Shown here in pieces: positions 1 to 10,987 of a DNA stretch of 64,000 nucleotides. The DNA comes from Mugil cephalus (lineage: Eukaryota > Chordata > Actinopteri > Mugiliformes > Mugilidae): positions 17,005,672 to 17,069,671 of the forward strand of contig NC_061782.1 of the NCBI RefSeq assembly GCF_022458985.1, in the 5' to 3' direction. The stretch's first letter is position 1; each line of letters starts with the position of its first letter. The position numbers were made by a program, and so were the translations under genes. A model generated the notes under the pieces. The model ran no database searches, was not told where the DNA came from, and was given only the letters and a program-made list of their open reading frames with translations.

Positions 1-1486
1 ACTCAGGTGCTACATAGGGACTGACAAAAAAAAGTATTTGTTCAGATTAGTTTCATCATCAACAAACTAAAACCCAAATCATGATTAATTTACTGAGAGG
101 AGACCAGAGAAGATGGATAAATGTAGCTGTAATACATAATTAACAGTAGGCTAGAAGTACAAAAACTGAATTCAAGTTTCACCTGTTCATCACTGGCTGA
201 TGTTTGTTAAAGATAAAATCAGGACTATAAAACACGCCACATTCTGCTTCTGAGAAAATGCAACGTAGCCTGCCCTGTTGAATCAGGTGTGGAAGCAGGA
301 TTTTCCTCAGTATATGCGCAGTTGTATCATTTGATATATCTACAGGATTACAGTACATTGTTTTATTACGATGAACATTTGAAAAGTGTTTACTCCTTTC
401 TCATGACACGTTGGGTTGTTTGTTCTTCTGACCCTATTCATTAAGATTCTCCAGTGACACGCTGAAGGGCTCTTCTCCAGGTGGTGGGGTGAGCCTGGTG
501 CTGGAGGGGGGGCTCTATACAGGTCACTTGTGGTGCAGTTACAGTAAAGCAAAAATGAAAAATGATGCTTTTAGGATACTGCTTAAACTTCCAAGGCGTA
601 CAAGTGCAAGTCAAAAGTTTGTGAGCAGTGATGTCCCCACCGTGTGCGCAGTGCTTAAATTTATTTGTACAGATTATCTGACTCAGATAACAAAGTTACC
701 CAGGTTTTAGTTGAGCCTACGCTGAGTGACACCAGATACTCTTTCTGTTTCTGGAAGTGCTGGAGTAAATGATTGTATGTGTTTTAGCTAGTTATGATAT
801 GAATTGTTGTACTGTGTTTATTGATGTTTCTCTGTCTGCTACTTTTATTTCTGCCTGTATTTATATGGACTATGCTGCTCTGAAATAAAGTTCATACAAT
901 ATAAAATGTTCTACCTTAACACATAACTTTGATTAATCCGATCTCAGACAAAAGCAATAACCACATAATGTTCATACATGATAATGATATTAATATTAAC
1001 ATAAAATATTGTATATGAATAGTGGTGTCAACAGTAAGACCTAATAAGTAGATATGACTCAGGTGCTACATAGGGACTGACAAAAAAAAAATTAAAAAGG
1101 TATTTATTCAGATTAGTTTTGCCATCAACAAACTAAAACCTAAGACCAGAGAAGATGGATAAATGTAGCTGTAATACATAATTAACAGTAGGCTAGCAGT
1201 ACAAAAACTGAATTCAAGTTTCACCTGTTCATCACTGGCTAATGTTTGTTAAAGATAAAATCAGGACTATAAAACACGCCACATTCTGCTTCTGAGAAAA
1301 TGCAATGTAGCCTGCCCTGTTGAATCAGGTGTGGCAGCATATCAATATATGCGCAGTTGTATCATTTGATACATCTACAGGATTACAGTGCATTGTTTTA
1401 TTACAATGAACATTTGAACAGTGTTTACTCCTTTCTCATGACACGTTGGGTTGTTTGTCCTTCTGACCCTATTCATTAAGATTCTC
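1..1486. repeat. Direct repeat: 1-485 and 1057-1486
   Basis: Both copies start actcaggtgctacataggg and keep the same order of segments, ending around ctattcattaagattctc. The second copy has an insertion near 1090 and several deletions. The tract between (560-1056) includes AATAAA at 885 but no recognisable coding sequence. Possibly a tandem duplication of intergenic DNA or of an old gene's 3' end. Confidence 0.75.
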
Positions 1487-1499
1487 ATTAAGATATAAA

Positions 1500-1560
1500 A
1501 CTGTTTAGCCCTGTGATAGACTGGCAACCTGTCCAGGATGGGATAGACTCCAGCAACATT
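1500..1560. mobile_element. Short fish interspersed-repeat fragment
   Basis: Contains ccctgtgatagactggcaac followed by ctgtccagg, a motif common to a widespread fish retroposon tail. Related fragments occur at 5890-5930 and 6246-7122. Confidence 0.5.
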
Positions 1561-1648
1561 ATAATAACAATAAGAATATAAAAATGCATATGTCCAGACA
1601 CCTTTGGACAAGTCCTGGAAATGTATATTAAAGGTTGAATGAAAAATT

Positions 1649-2030
1649 GTTATGTGTAGCTAGGTAGCTCCACACCTAGAATGTTGAATGCTGCTGTTTC
1701 TCCTCTCTCTCCTCTCTCTCTCTTCCCTTCTTCATAGGCTGGTAGGCATTTCCAATCAAGTAGGGGATAAAAAGGAGGAGAGAGGCCAGCTCTCTCTCTC
1801 ATTCTGGAGCAGCAGCAGGGGAAGGTTTGCTTTCTTTCTTTTGAATAAGTTAACCCTTGGTTTTTCCTCTGACCTTGATGGCAGAGTTTTCTTATTTTAG
1901 TTGTTTTAGTTTGAGTTGGAGATCGCCAGTAGTCCTGTTTGGCCTTTTTGTTTTAGGTTATACCTGAATTAATAAAGAATAACAGTAGCAGAATAATAAA
2001 GGGAAATCTCCTTATTAGACACTTTCTCTC
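1649..2030 (+). mobile_element. Possible LTR-like segment
   Basis: A CT-rich tract (1697-1735), a TATA-like gggataaaaagg at ~1767 and two AATAAA motifs (~1971, 1996) occur in the order expected for an LTR. I could not define its ends or a target duplication. The remaining sequence to 2616 shows nothing I recognise. Confidence 0.25.
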
Positions 2031-2964
2031 TTTGGTTTTTAATCTTGCATAGATTGAAATGAATCTACTTTGATGCTGATTTGACATGTGTTTACATGAT
2101 GTTACAAGATGTTTGACCCCTGGGTTGAGCAGAATATGTAATTTTCCACAACAAAATCCCCTCTTTACTAATAAACATCACACCATGACATAGTGATATT
2201 TGAATCACAGGGAAAACAACATTGAACGCAAACAAGCCTACGTATCCCACTGCTTTCTACTTGAGCTTTCCTTTTCATCCCCTCCAGGATGCACTTGTAT
2301 CATCCTCCTACATGTAGAGGGACACTGGGTGGTCTCTTTCCGCTCTCTGTCAGACCTTTTTATCTGAAGCTGGAGCTTATCAGTACAGCGGGCTGTGAGT
2401 CATGGCAGTAGCGCCCCTCACTCAGTGCTTCTTTGGTTAATCAGTAACCAGGGATCACCAGGGCTGGTTGGCTGGCTGGGTCAAAGTAAGGGAGCAGAGA
2501 AGTCCAAATCTCATACAGCACCTTTCTCCGTAGCAGACATACCCGGTAAGGGCTTAACTCAAGTTTGGACTTTATCTCTATGCTGGACCGTTCATTGACA
2601 CATAATTAAAAACATCTTATAATCCAGGGCTGTCAAATATACGGCCCGCCAGCGGGTTTAATCCGGCCCGTGAGATGATTCTACAAAGTATGAAAATGAG
2701 CTGTAATTTTTCCCATGAAACAAACTGCAGTTCTAAATGTGTCCACTGGATGTCGCGATAGTAATTTTGTTAAGCAAACAAACCGTTAATACAAGCACAT
2801 CTAATCTGGAGCTACCTTGTGTTGTAGCTGCCATTTTTACATCTTCTACTTTGGACACCCTCAATGCCCTGAAAAGCGCCAGGCTTTTGCAAATATCAGC
2901 CTGATAAGAAACACAGTTGCAGACGGGATTTCTGATTACTGATCGGGATTTGGACAGCCAGTTG

Positions 2965-3330
2965 AAGCGGTGGTCATCCAAACTGTTAATTTCCTCCTAT
3001 CCAGAGGCCTGAATCACCGTCAGTTTGACAGCCTTCTCAGAGAGAAAGACCACAACTATGGCCTGCCGTACCACACCGAGGTAAGATGGCTAAGCCGAGG
3101 TGCCGTGCTGAGGCGTTTCTTTGATCTTCGCGAGGAAATTGAACAGTTCATGGCAGAAAGGTGCAAACCAGTTTTAGAATTTCAGTCCACAGAATGGATG
3201 CAGGACCTTGCATTTATGGTGGATGTTACAGAGCACCTGAATAAGTTGAACAAAATGCTGCAAGGGCGCAATAAACTCATCATGCAGTATCATGACAGCG
3301 TATGTGCATTCAAGCTAAGAGAGACAGCAA
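2965..3330 (+). pseudogene. hAT/Charlie transposase, central fragment
   Basis: Encodes NFLLSRGLNHRQFDSLLRE, then YHTEVRWLSRGAVLRRFF and LREEIEQF, characteristic of the GTF2IRD2/ZBED-like Charlie transposases; it ends CAFKL where another element is inserted. The matching continuation is KLSLWEVQL at 8446. The N-terminal zinc-finger part is missing. Confidence 0.85.
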
Positions 3331-4753
3331 GCTCACATCGTGGCATTGGCAACTAGCTTTGACATTTCTGGTGGCATCCCCAGATGCCATGGCCGATGCC
3401 GCTGTTTTAGGGAAGATGTCACTGCTTCTGCTATTGGGATTTTAGTAGTATTCTTCAAGGTTTTCTTGATTAACCCTCTGAATCCCAAGCAGTTTCGGGC
3501 CGTTTTTTGTTTCTGTCACATTTTTACTCAGTGTAGTCTAATGTGTGTGTGATATTTTATTTTGTGAAGATTAAAAAAAATAATGAATTAGTGTAAACTA
3601 TACACTTAAGGTACCCTGAAGACTAGGAACATAGAAAAAAAACATTGGTGATGTAACTACGTGCACACAAGACTTGGAATGAAAGACAAAAGAATTGGTG
3701 AACTAGAATTACATTATTACAACCTATTAGACGAATTTAGTCTTTACAAAATACTATTTATACAAACACAAACAAACTTAGGCACTCAGGGTGCTTCTTC
3801 TCCATCTGTAATCACACTGTTGTAAATCACTCACACTCCGTCCCCTTTCCCCTCCAGCCACATACACACACCCTGGCTTGCCTTCGGACATGCACATACA
3901 TGCTCACAACTCCTGCGTTTCACACTTTGAATGAGAGAAGAAAGACTGAATTTGCACTGAAACAAGGCTATAAGGCACATAGACCCTGTTCATTGGTACT
4001 GAGCAGTTCAGTGAATTGTTGAAGCGCTTTTATTCGTCTAATTTAATTAATATAGAGCAAACAATGTATTTTCTGCAAATTTTCAAGGACGATATTAGGC
4101 TCAAAGCAATGTTCTAGAAATTTAATGAAGTAAGTTGGTTTGTTAATGCCAGTCATTAAAAAAAATTGGTGGTATTTTCATACTACTTAGCCACCGCCGA
4201 CACCGCCCAGAGTCTAGAGGCGTATTCTGGGATCCATCCATACATACATCCTCAAAGTCATCAAAAAACATTTAATTATTTCTACGAAACAGGCATTTGT
4301 TGACATGTCTGTAAATACTTGTTATCAAAAGCCTGAAACCACTACACATTCATAATATATATGATTTCCAATGCAGTTTTATGTAAGATAGCATTCAGAT
4401 GATTCATCGTAACCCAATGGAAAATTGATGTATGTAACAGGCAATGAGAAGCACTTATGTATTAAACAAACTGAGAGTAAATATAACATGCACCATTAAA
4501 TGGAACTATTTAAATGCTTGATAAACTCCTTAGTAGTATTATTCAGTCTTTTTTTTTTAATTTTTTAATTTTTAATTTTATTTTTATTTATTTTTTTTTA
4601 AAAAAAGTTAAACTTCTTAATCTATTGAGTTGTACTCCATTAAAAGATTCATATCCCGAGGGACTGTACAGTATGACACAGTTTGAGTCCACAAAACACA
4701 GGAGGCAGGTTCTTCAAGAAACATATCTTTTTGGGGAAAGTGTAGATATATAG

Positions 4754-5690
4754 AATACCGGTCAAAAGTTTTAGAACAGCACACAGTATCCTCTCAGCCA
4801 ATCGTGTCCATGTGGGCCCCATAAAGGTTAAGTGGGCTGCAGATAAGGGTCCCAAGTGGGTTTGTCCGCAGCTTCCATGGTAACTCCACCTGCGTTTGCC
4901 CATATTGGCATCAGGTACGTTCTGACCAGGTTTCAGGTGGGGCCTAACTTGCTGAGTTGCACAGGACCCATGTAGGCCTCATATCTTTGCCCACATGGGC
5001 ACGAAGGGGGATCAGACTGGACCTTAAATGGGGCCCAACAACAAATTTGCCCTTTTTATGCCTAAGCCCACTTAGCCCACTTACATCTCTTATGGGGCTC
5101 ATACAGCCAGCCCACATGGGTTCCACATGTGGGGCACATGTACCTCAAACCACATGGGACCTGTAAAATTTCCCAAGTTCAACCCCATGCGGACTCAGTG
5201 TCCACATAGCCCATATTTCACCTTCGTGGGCCCCACATGGACATGCTGACTGGGCTCTGGTATAGTTGTTCAGGCTTGGCTTCCTCCTACAGCAAGATAA
5301 TGACCCAAAACTCTAGTCCAAGCTCTACCAGAACTACCTCAGGATAAAAACAAGATGGAAAGCTTGAAAACAAGGAGTGGACCATGTCTCCATGGCCCAG
5401 TATCTGGACTTTAACACCATGGAGCTGGTTTGTGATGAACTGGACAGAAGAGTGAAAGCAAAGTAACCTACAAGTGACTCACATTTCTGGGAACTTCTGC
5501 AACAAAATTGGGAAGAACTCCAAAGATGGTTACTTTGATGATTCGAAAATGTAAGATAGATTTCGGGTTATATATTGATTCCATGGTTATTATTATTATT
5601 TTTAACTTCAGTTGTTTATTTGGTCTACACTTTCATTAAAATGAGACATTAAACTGCAGAAATATTGGAGTGTTATAAAACTTTTGATGA
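4754..5690 (+). mobile_element. Tc1/mariner remnant
   Basis: The left end taccggtcaaaagttttagaa and the right end gttataaaacttttga (5672-5687) match a Tc1 terminal repeat. A 3' transposase relic at 5290-5538 encodes QDNDPK, WTMSPWPS.., FNTMELVWDELDRRVKAK and RWLL before its stop; the Glu of the DDE triad and the WDELDRR motif are visible. The 5' coding part is replaced by another insertion. Confidence 0.8.
4805..5243. mobile_element. Small inverted-end repeat inside the Tc1 remnant
   Basis: The ends tgtccatgtgggccccat (4805) and gtgggccccacatggaca (5226-5243) are inverted to each other over ~18 bases. The interior repeatedly uses cccacatgggc-type palindromes. It looks like a MITE-like element. 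Confidence 0.55.
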
Positions 5691-6245
5691 AACTTAGTTT
5701 TCAATATATTTATTTCCACAGCATCATAACATAACACACTGGTCATATGTTTCTGTTCATGTGATCTTATTTACATGTTCAAAATAAAATTATAAATGAA
5801 AATGAAATGTCCCCTCAATCCCCTTGTGTTCTAAAGTGCCACAAACCTTCTCATAAGTATTGCCTCTGTACATTAACAAGTTTAATGGTGTTAGCCCTGT
5901 GATAGACTTGCGACCTGTCCAAGATGTAGCTTTCCAGTAACATAGCTTTCATCAGCTTAGGTTAGTTTGCTACAGTTCATAAACTAAGCTTTCGGGATCT
6001 GAAAAGCAGCCTTCCCAAACAGTGACATCGTCCGTGGCATGTGCCCCTGAAAGTGACATCCGTGGCATCTGTGGCAGCGGAAATCCATTCCTGGCAAAGG
6101 CTAATAATCACACAAAAAAAGAACACAGACAATAAACTAAGTTGCAAAATATAGCTTTAGTAAATGAAGTTACAGGCGATAATCCACACACCATGCGTAA
6201 CAACTGAGTGAAAATGAAAATAACCTCCTTTTAACTGAAGATCTC

Positions 6246-7122
6246 ATCTTCCGTACTGCTTAATCCTGGAGCCTATCCCAGCTGGCATCGGGCGGGAGGC
6301 GGGGTACTGTAGTGTAATTTTAAAGTCTGTGATGTGCTACAAAGAAGATAATTGAATAAGATGCATGCTGAATGACTTTGACATCATGTTTGATTATAAG
6401 GTTGTATTGATTATGATGATATATCGAATAATAATACCTTTAGTTTGATCATGTTTAATTATAAGGTTATGATTGAATTACAGTATGTCCGATCATAATG
6501 TCATTAGCTTGATTACAACATTAAGTTTGATATGATGGGCCTTCACCAGGCATATGCTACTAGAACACAAAGGGAGAGCACTGGAACCAAATGTATATCT
6601 ACTGTATTCCTCACAAGAGCACGTGTGTATGTAGAAGATAGTTGTGCTTATCGCACTTGGTAAAGTTACTTTAAAGAATAATGGGCTTAAGAGTGGACTA
6701 GAAGATAAGGGTGTAAAATGGACGGGAGTTACTTTGTGAAACTGGGAGCCTAGGGAAATTCCAAAACTACTGACGTAACTGCAGGTGTTTGAACCTGAGG
6801 AAAAAAATAGAAAAGGTATTTGGAGTAGATCACGATGCTCCAGAGCCACGTGGCCCATCTGGCATCCAAGGCCCTCGCACCTTAGAGCGGGGTCGTAGTG
6901 ACAATTTTTTGTCCTGTGATGCTGCTCTCCTTTTTTGCCGGCAATGAAGATCACTCTGATGCTCTGGACTTAGACTCCTGATGATTTTTGAGACTCCAAA
7001 GAGAAGTTATCTTCAGGCTGAATTGAACATCTTTCAAAGACTAAGTTTTACAAGGGTCTCCTATTTCGGAATAATTTGATACAACAGTACACCAAGTCGC
7101 CAGCCTATCGCAGGGCTAACTT
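6246..7122 (-). mobile_element. Fish retroposon fragment split by a solo LTR
   Basis: 6246-6307 (catcttccgtactgcttaat, ctggagcctatcccagctgg, gcgggaggcggggtac) and 7087-7122 (acaccaagtcgccag, cctatcgcagggctaac) are two halves of one common fish repeat, separated by 779 bases. Confidence 0.75.
6308..7086. mobile_element. Solo LTR (779 bp) with GTAC target duplication
   Basis: Begins TGTAGTG and ends ACAACA (TG..CA), flanked by GTAC at 6304-6307 and 7087-7090. Removing it and one GTAC restores the interrupted retroposon. No coding capacity; the open frames inside are incidental. Confidence 0.75.
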
Positions 7123-8436
7123 AATTTTAGATGAAATTGTTTAATCCTATCTGTGCCTGTAATGGGTACAGTTTCTCCCCACTCTGAGATCCGATGTAAA
7201 AATGAGAGAGGAATAGCTGGCAGAGGCTGTACTGTAGTATGCCATCCTTTGGTCTGAGGCAGAATGACGATGCCCCACAGAAAGAGGATCTTTTTTTTTT
7301 GAGGAGATTAATGACAGACAAGGATACTTGGCATAATGTGAATGTGAAATGGAGCACTAATGCTGAATAAAAGCGTAGCTGGAGTAGCTAACAACCACTC
7401 TTTGTACATCCACAGGACTGACAGAGAACGTTGTGTGGACATTTTTTGTTCTATGTGCCAATTGCCATTTCCAAAACCAGCTGTAAATTCAAAGATTACC
7501 TCTGCTCTCTTTGTATTTTGAGTTACCATGTTGTTTCATTGACCTATATTTAGAGTAGGCTCTGTTTCCACTTAAACACCCAGGTGTACTTACTGATATT
7601 TTCAATTGAATTGAAAATTCAATAGATAACATTGTTGTAGACTGAAATACAGCATGTGTTCAGTGCCTTTATGAAACCATTTATATTGAACAATTTATGT
7701 GTATTCTCAATGCTTTTGATTTCAATAGCATATTCAAATCATCAATAAATGTAAACATATAAATACAATACTTGACATTTTATGTTTATTTTTGTTTATT
7801 TATTATTTTTTATTATTTTTTTTAAAAAAGAATAACTTATTATCATTAAGAACACGGGTAAGTTGCCGTTTTTGTTTTTTTTTTACAAAAATACAGTTTT
7901 AATTATTCCTCTCCTCCACACATGCTGACACTGTTATTTGAACATAGCTAAAACTGTGATTGGCAACTTATATTACAACATATAAAGAAGAATCAAAATT
8001 AACACGAGAAAGGCCCAAACTGGACTCAAACACAGTCCTTCTCGTTGGGAGGCATCCGCGATGACCCCAGGCCATTATGATGCTCCGGCGGTGACCCATT
8101 AAATGGCGGGTGCTGACAGAGTCGCGTGTATAATGTGTGTATAATGATTTTATTTCGAAATTTCTTGCGCGTACTTATTGTTCTGAGCGCCTGACACAGA
8201 AGCGGCATCACGCTAGAGGTCTGCCGCAAGACCCTATTGTCTCGAACAAACAGCGGCATAAACAGTGACATTGACAGTGGCATCTCCCATAAACAAAGGC
8301 ATGGGCCGTAGCATCGGCCGTAGCAACGGCCATGGCATCGCCGATGACAGTGACATCGACCATGGCATCGGCCATGGCATCTAGAGATGCCACCGAAAAT
8401 GTCACAGTTGCCAATGACACGATTTGAGGCAGCCCC

Positions 8437-8985
8437 GCAGCTAAAGCTGTCATTGTGGGAGGTGCAACTCGCAGCTGGTGATGCAGCTCACTTTCCTTGT
8501 CTAAAAGGTGTGTGCGCGACCCAACATGCCACAGACATGAAGCGGTTCAAAGACAAAATAACGGGACTATTGCGGGAGTTTGAGCAACGCCATCAGATTT
8601 TTGGTGAACTAGAGAAAGACTTCAAAGTTTTTTGCTCTTCATTCACCGTGAATGCCTCTGATCTGACCGTCAACATCCAGCTTGAAATAATAGACTTGCA
8701 GTGTGACTCCGATTTGAAGGGCAAATTTGCCGCATCTGGCTTGGACACATTTTATCAGTGTCTCTTGCCAGGTTACCCAACTTGACAGCCTTTGCTGCAA
8801 AACTTTTGTCCATGTTTGGAACCACATATCTTTGTGAGCAAGTTTTCTCTTTAACGAGCATCAATAAAAGGGCTCACGCACAAGCACTTGAATAACATCC
8901 TGAAATTGGCTGCCACTCAGGATGTGACACCTGTTATTGATGCACTTGTGAAAGCTAAAAGATGTCAGGTTTCAGGAGTAAAATA
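8437..8985 (+). pseudogene. hAT/Charlie transposase, C-terminal fragment
   Basis: Continues with KLSLWEVQLAAGDAAHFPCL, LIDLQCDSDLK-like residues, DTFYQCLLPGYP, then FGTTYLCEQVFSL (hAT dimerisation region) and LKLAATQDVTPVIDALVKAK. At least two frameshifts (after PGYPT and near 8890) and a stop show it is dead. Confidence 0.85.
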
Positions 8986-9950
8986 AACAGTGGGTAACCC
9001 CACTTAAAATGCTGCAGGACACACTGCACCCTGATACAGTTCTGTGATTGTCTTCTGTGGAAATTTAAAGAAAGCGAACAGTGTGTGATTTACTGCAATA
9101 CTGTCTGTCACTTCAGTTTCTAAGTTTGGTTTGTTGAAATTGTTCATGTATTGCACAGCTTTTATTTTTTTATCAATAGTGTAGCCTACAAGGCAGTTTG
9201 TATGATTTGTTGAGTTAGCACAGGATAATTTGTGGAAATGACAATACCTAGAAGAGTTGTTTTATTTATTTATTCTTTATCTTGTATTTTTTTCAATCCC
9301 AGATAGGCTGTGACTTACAGTTCAATGGCTTTGTAGATACTCTGAGACAAAGTCTAAGTTCCAGTCACTGAGGCATTGTGTTCTTGAAATTGCACCAGTT
9401 TTTTCCCTCAAAGTTTTCCACTAAGTTGAAGTGTTTTGTCAAGAGGATTATTTGTGATGTGTACATTTTCAGAATGCGCTTGTACTATTCTGGACCAAAG
9501 TAAAACAAAGAAAACAACCTGAAGTTGTTGTTATTTTTAAGGTATTATGCCATGGTTTTACTGGTCCGGCCCACTTGGGAATAGATTTACCTCCATGTGG
9601 CCCCTGAGCTAAAATGAGTTTGACACCCCTGTTGTAATCACTATTCCGTAAGATTCTCCATAACCAAAAAACAATGTTACAAATGCCTAATAGAGGCACT
9701 AACAAAAGCTTTCGCATTTTTTTATTTATTTATTATTTTTTATTTAGTTTTTATCAATGTTTAATCACTTGTTTGAGGGTTTCTCAACTTAAATAATACA
9801 GTTAATCACTGCACAGCTTCTACATAATATGGAGTACTCAAATTTTGTTAATATGGAGCAATTATTGCTTTTGATGATGCCAACTGAAGACTGACACTGT
9901 TTACTTAAGCCTTTTTGTAAGTTTCAGTGCTTGGTGTTTTTTTTTTACAA

Positions 9951-10266
9951 TTTCTTTGCAGTGCCTGACATAGTCACTTTCTTACGTATCAATGATAGAG
10001 AACTGTTACTTTGGAGACAAGTAGTTTTTATTACAGTATCCTTTTCTTACTTTTATGGACAGACCAGAACCTTAGGGCGAGGGGATGTGGTCATTGTAGT
10101 TTGCTGTGGTAGCCATGTTTTTTTTTTGCCAAAACTTTGTTCCATGACTGCTGATAAGAAACTTAAGACTAAATGCCAGCTCTACTATATGGATGACATT
10201 TACAGTGAAATCTGGCCAAACTTTGAATCAGTGGTCTTTCGTCAGCCAGTGAGGCTGCTGAACTAG
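9951..10266 (+). CDS. Hypothetical terminal exon
   Basis: A strong pyrimidine tract and cag (to ~9959) precede an open frame of ~102 codons beginning VPDIVTFLRINDRELLLWRQ and ending YMDDIYSEIWPNFESVVF, RQPVRLLN, then TAG. I do not recognise it; no partner exons are evident, and it lies in repeat-rich DNA. It may be a relic of a gene or element. The flanks 9640-9930 and 10270-10510 hold nothing I recognise. Confidence 0.25.
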
Positions 10267-10519
10267 ATTTTGTTGAAGTTATGTTGTTTTGGAGCTCCTC
10301 AATACAGCGCCCTTCCTCGACTACAATCATAGTAACTTCTCTCACTTTGTTAAAGGGGTTTTGTATCTTTTAATGACATCATGTCACATTCCAATCTTTC
10401 GATATTGTATGAGGTCAGGTCCCAGTACTTTTCTGAATTTTTTAATTTCCAATAAGAACCTACAAAACACATTGACACATACCACACAAGTTGCACAATG
10501 AAATGCAGATGAACCTCAC

Positions 10520-10642
10520 TGTATACACATACAAAAAAAAAAAAAAATAAATAATAATAAGAGAAATAAATAAATAAAAATAAACATGCACACAAAAATA
10601 CATACCCATGTTAAATAATAATAAGAAATAAAATAAAAATGT
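10520..10642. repeat. A/T-rich low-complexity tract
   Basis: A poly-A run followed by taa/aaat repeats; a simple sequence. Confidence 0.85.
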
Positions 10643-10684
10643 CACACTCAATAGCCCTACAGATAGATATAATCTACTATTGCC

Positions 10685-10987
10685 TGAGAAAGTTAGGTTA
10701 GTTAGGTTACATAGGTTAACTTTTGTAACGTAACATACCTTGCCATCTCTCTAATCCAAGATTGTGTTGACGATACTTCAGTCTCTCTCCAAGATAAAAC
10801 AACCATCCTCCTGGCCTGCAGGAGGCCAAAGTTGATCAGTCTTACACTTAGAGTTGACAGAAAAGCAATCTGGGTTTATCCCTAAGATACAAAGTTTTGC
10901 TGCGCGGGGTATCTGAATACCTGTGAATAACCATTTTCCAAAAAGCTACCAGTTTAGGACATTCCCATACACAATGGATCAAAGTAG
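10685..10987 (-). mobile_element. Antisense L1-type LINE fragment
   Basis: Sequence of the type found in fish L1 elements (complement includes ccattgtgtatgggaatgtc and the following ctaaactgg). It lies directly beside the hAT insertion at 10988 and is probably the part of the element at 12475-13595 displaced by that insertion. Confidence 0.5.

Larger units (their letters stand above)
3320..8438. mobile_element. ~5.1 kb element with ~75-bp inverted ends, inserted in the hAT transposase
   Basis: 3330-3400 and 8365-8430 are imperfect inverted repeats (shared catcgtg.cattggcaac, ..ggtggcatc..agatgccatggccgatgcc). Candidate target duplication AGCTAA (3313-3318, 8439-8444). The inner side of the right end carries repeated ggcatcgnccatg-type hexamer units (8290-8395). 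I see no transposase of its own; 3400-4750, 5690-6240 and 7122-8290 are AT-rich or unrecognised. A MULE-like or other foldback class is possible. Confidence 0.6.
2625..9631 (+). mobile_element. hAT/Charlie-type DNA transposon, interrupted by a second element
   Basis: The left end (cagggctgtcaaatatacgg) and right end (complement of cagggGTGTCAAACTCATTTTAGC) are typical Charlie-type termini. The flanks TTATAATC (2617-2624) and TTGTAATC (9632-9639) form an 8-bp target duplication with one mismatch, the hAT hallmark. Broken transposase segments lie at both sides of an internal insertion (about 3320-8438). The rest, 8990-9631, is noncoding 3' region. Confidence 0.85.

Noticed and set aside
6493..6954. 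153-residue open frame
   Set aside because: Entirely inside the solo LTR and without recognisable protein features.
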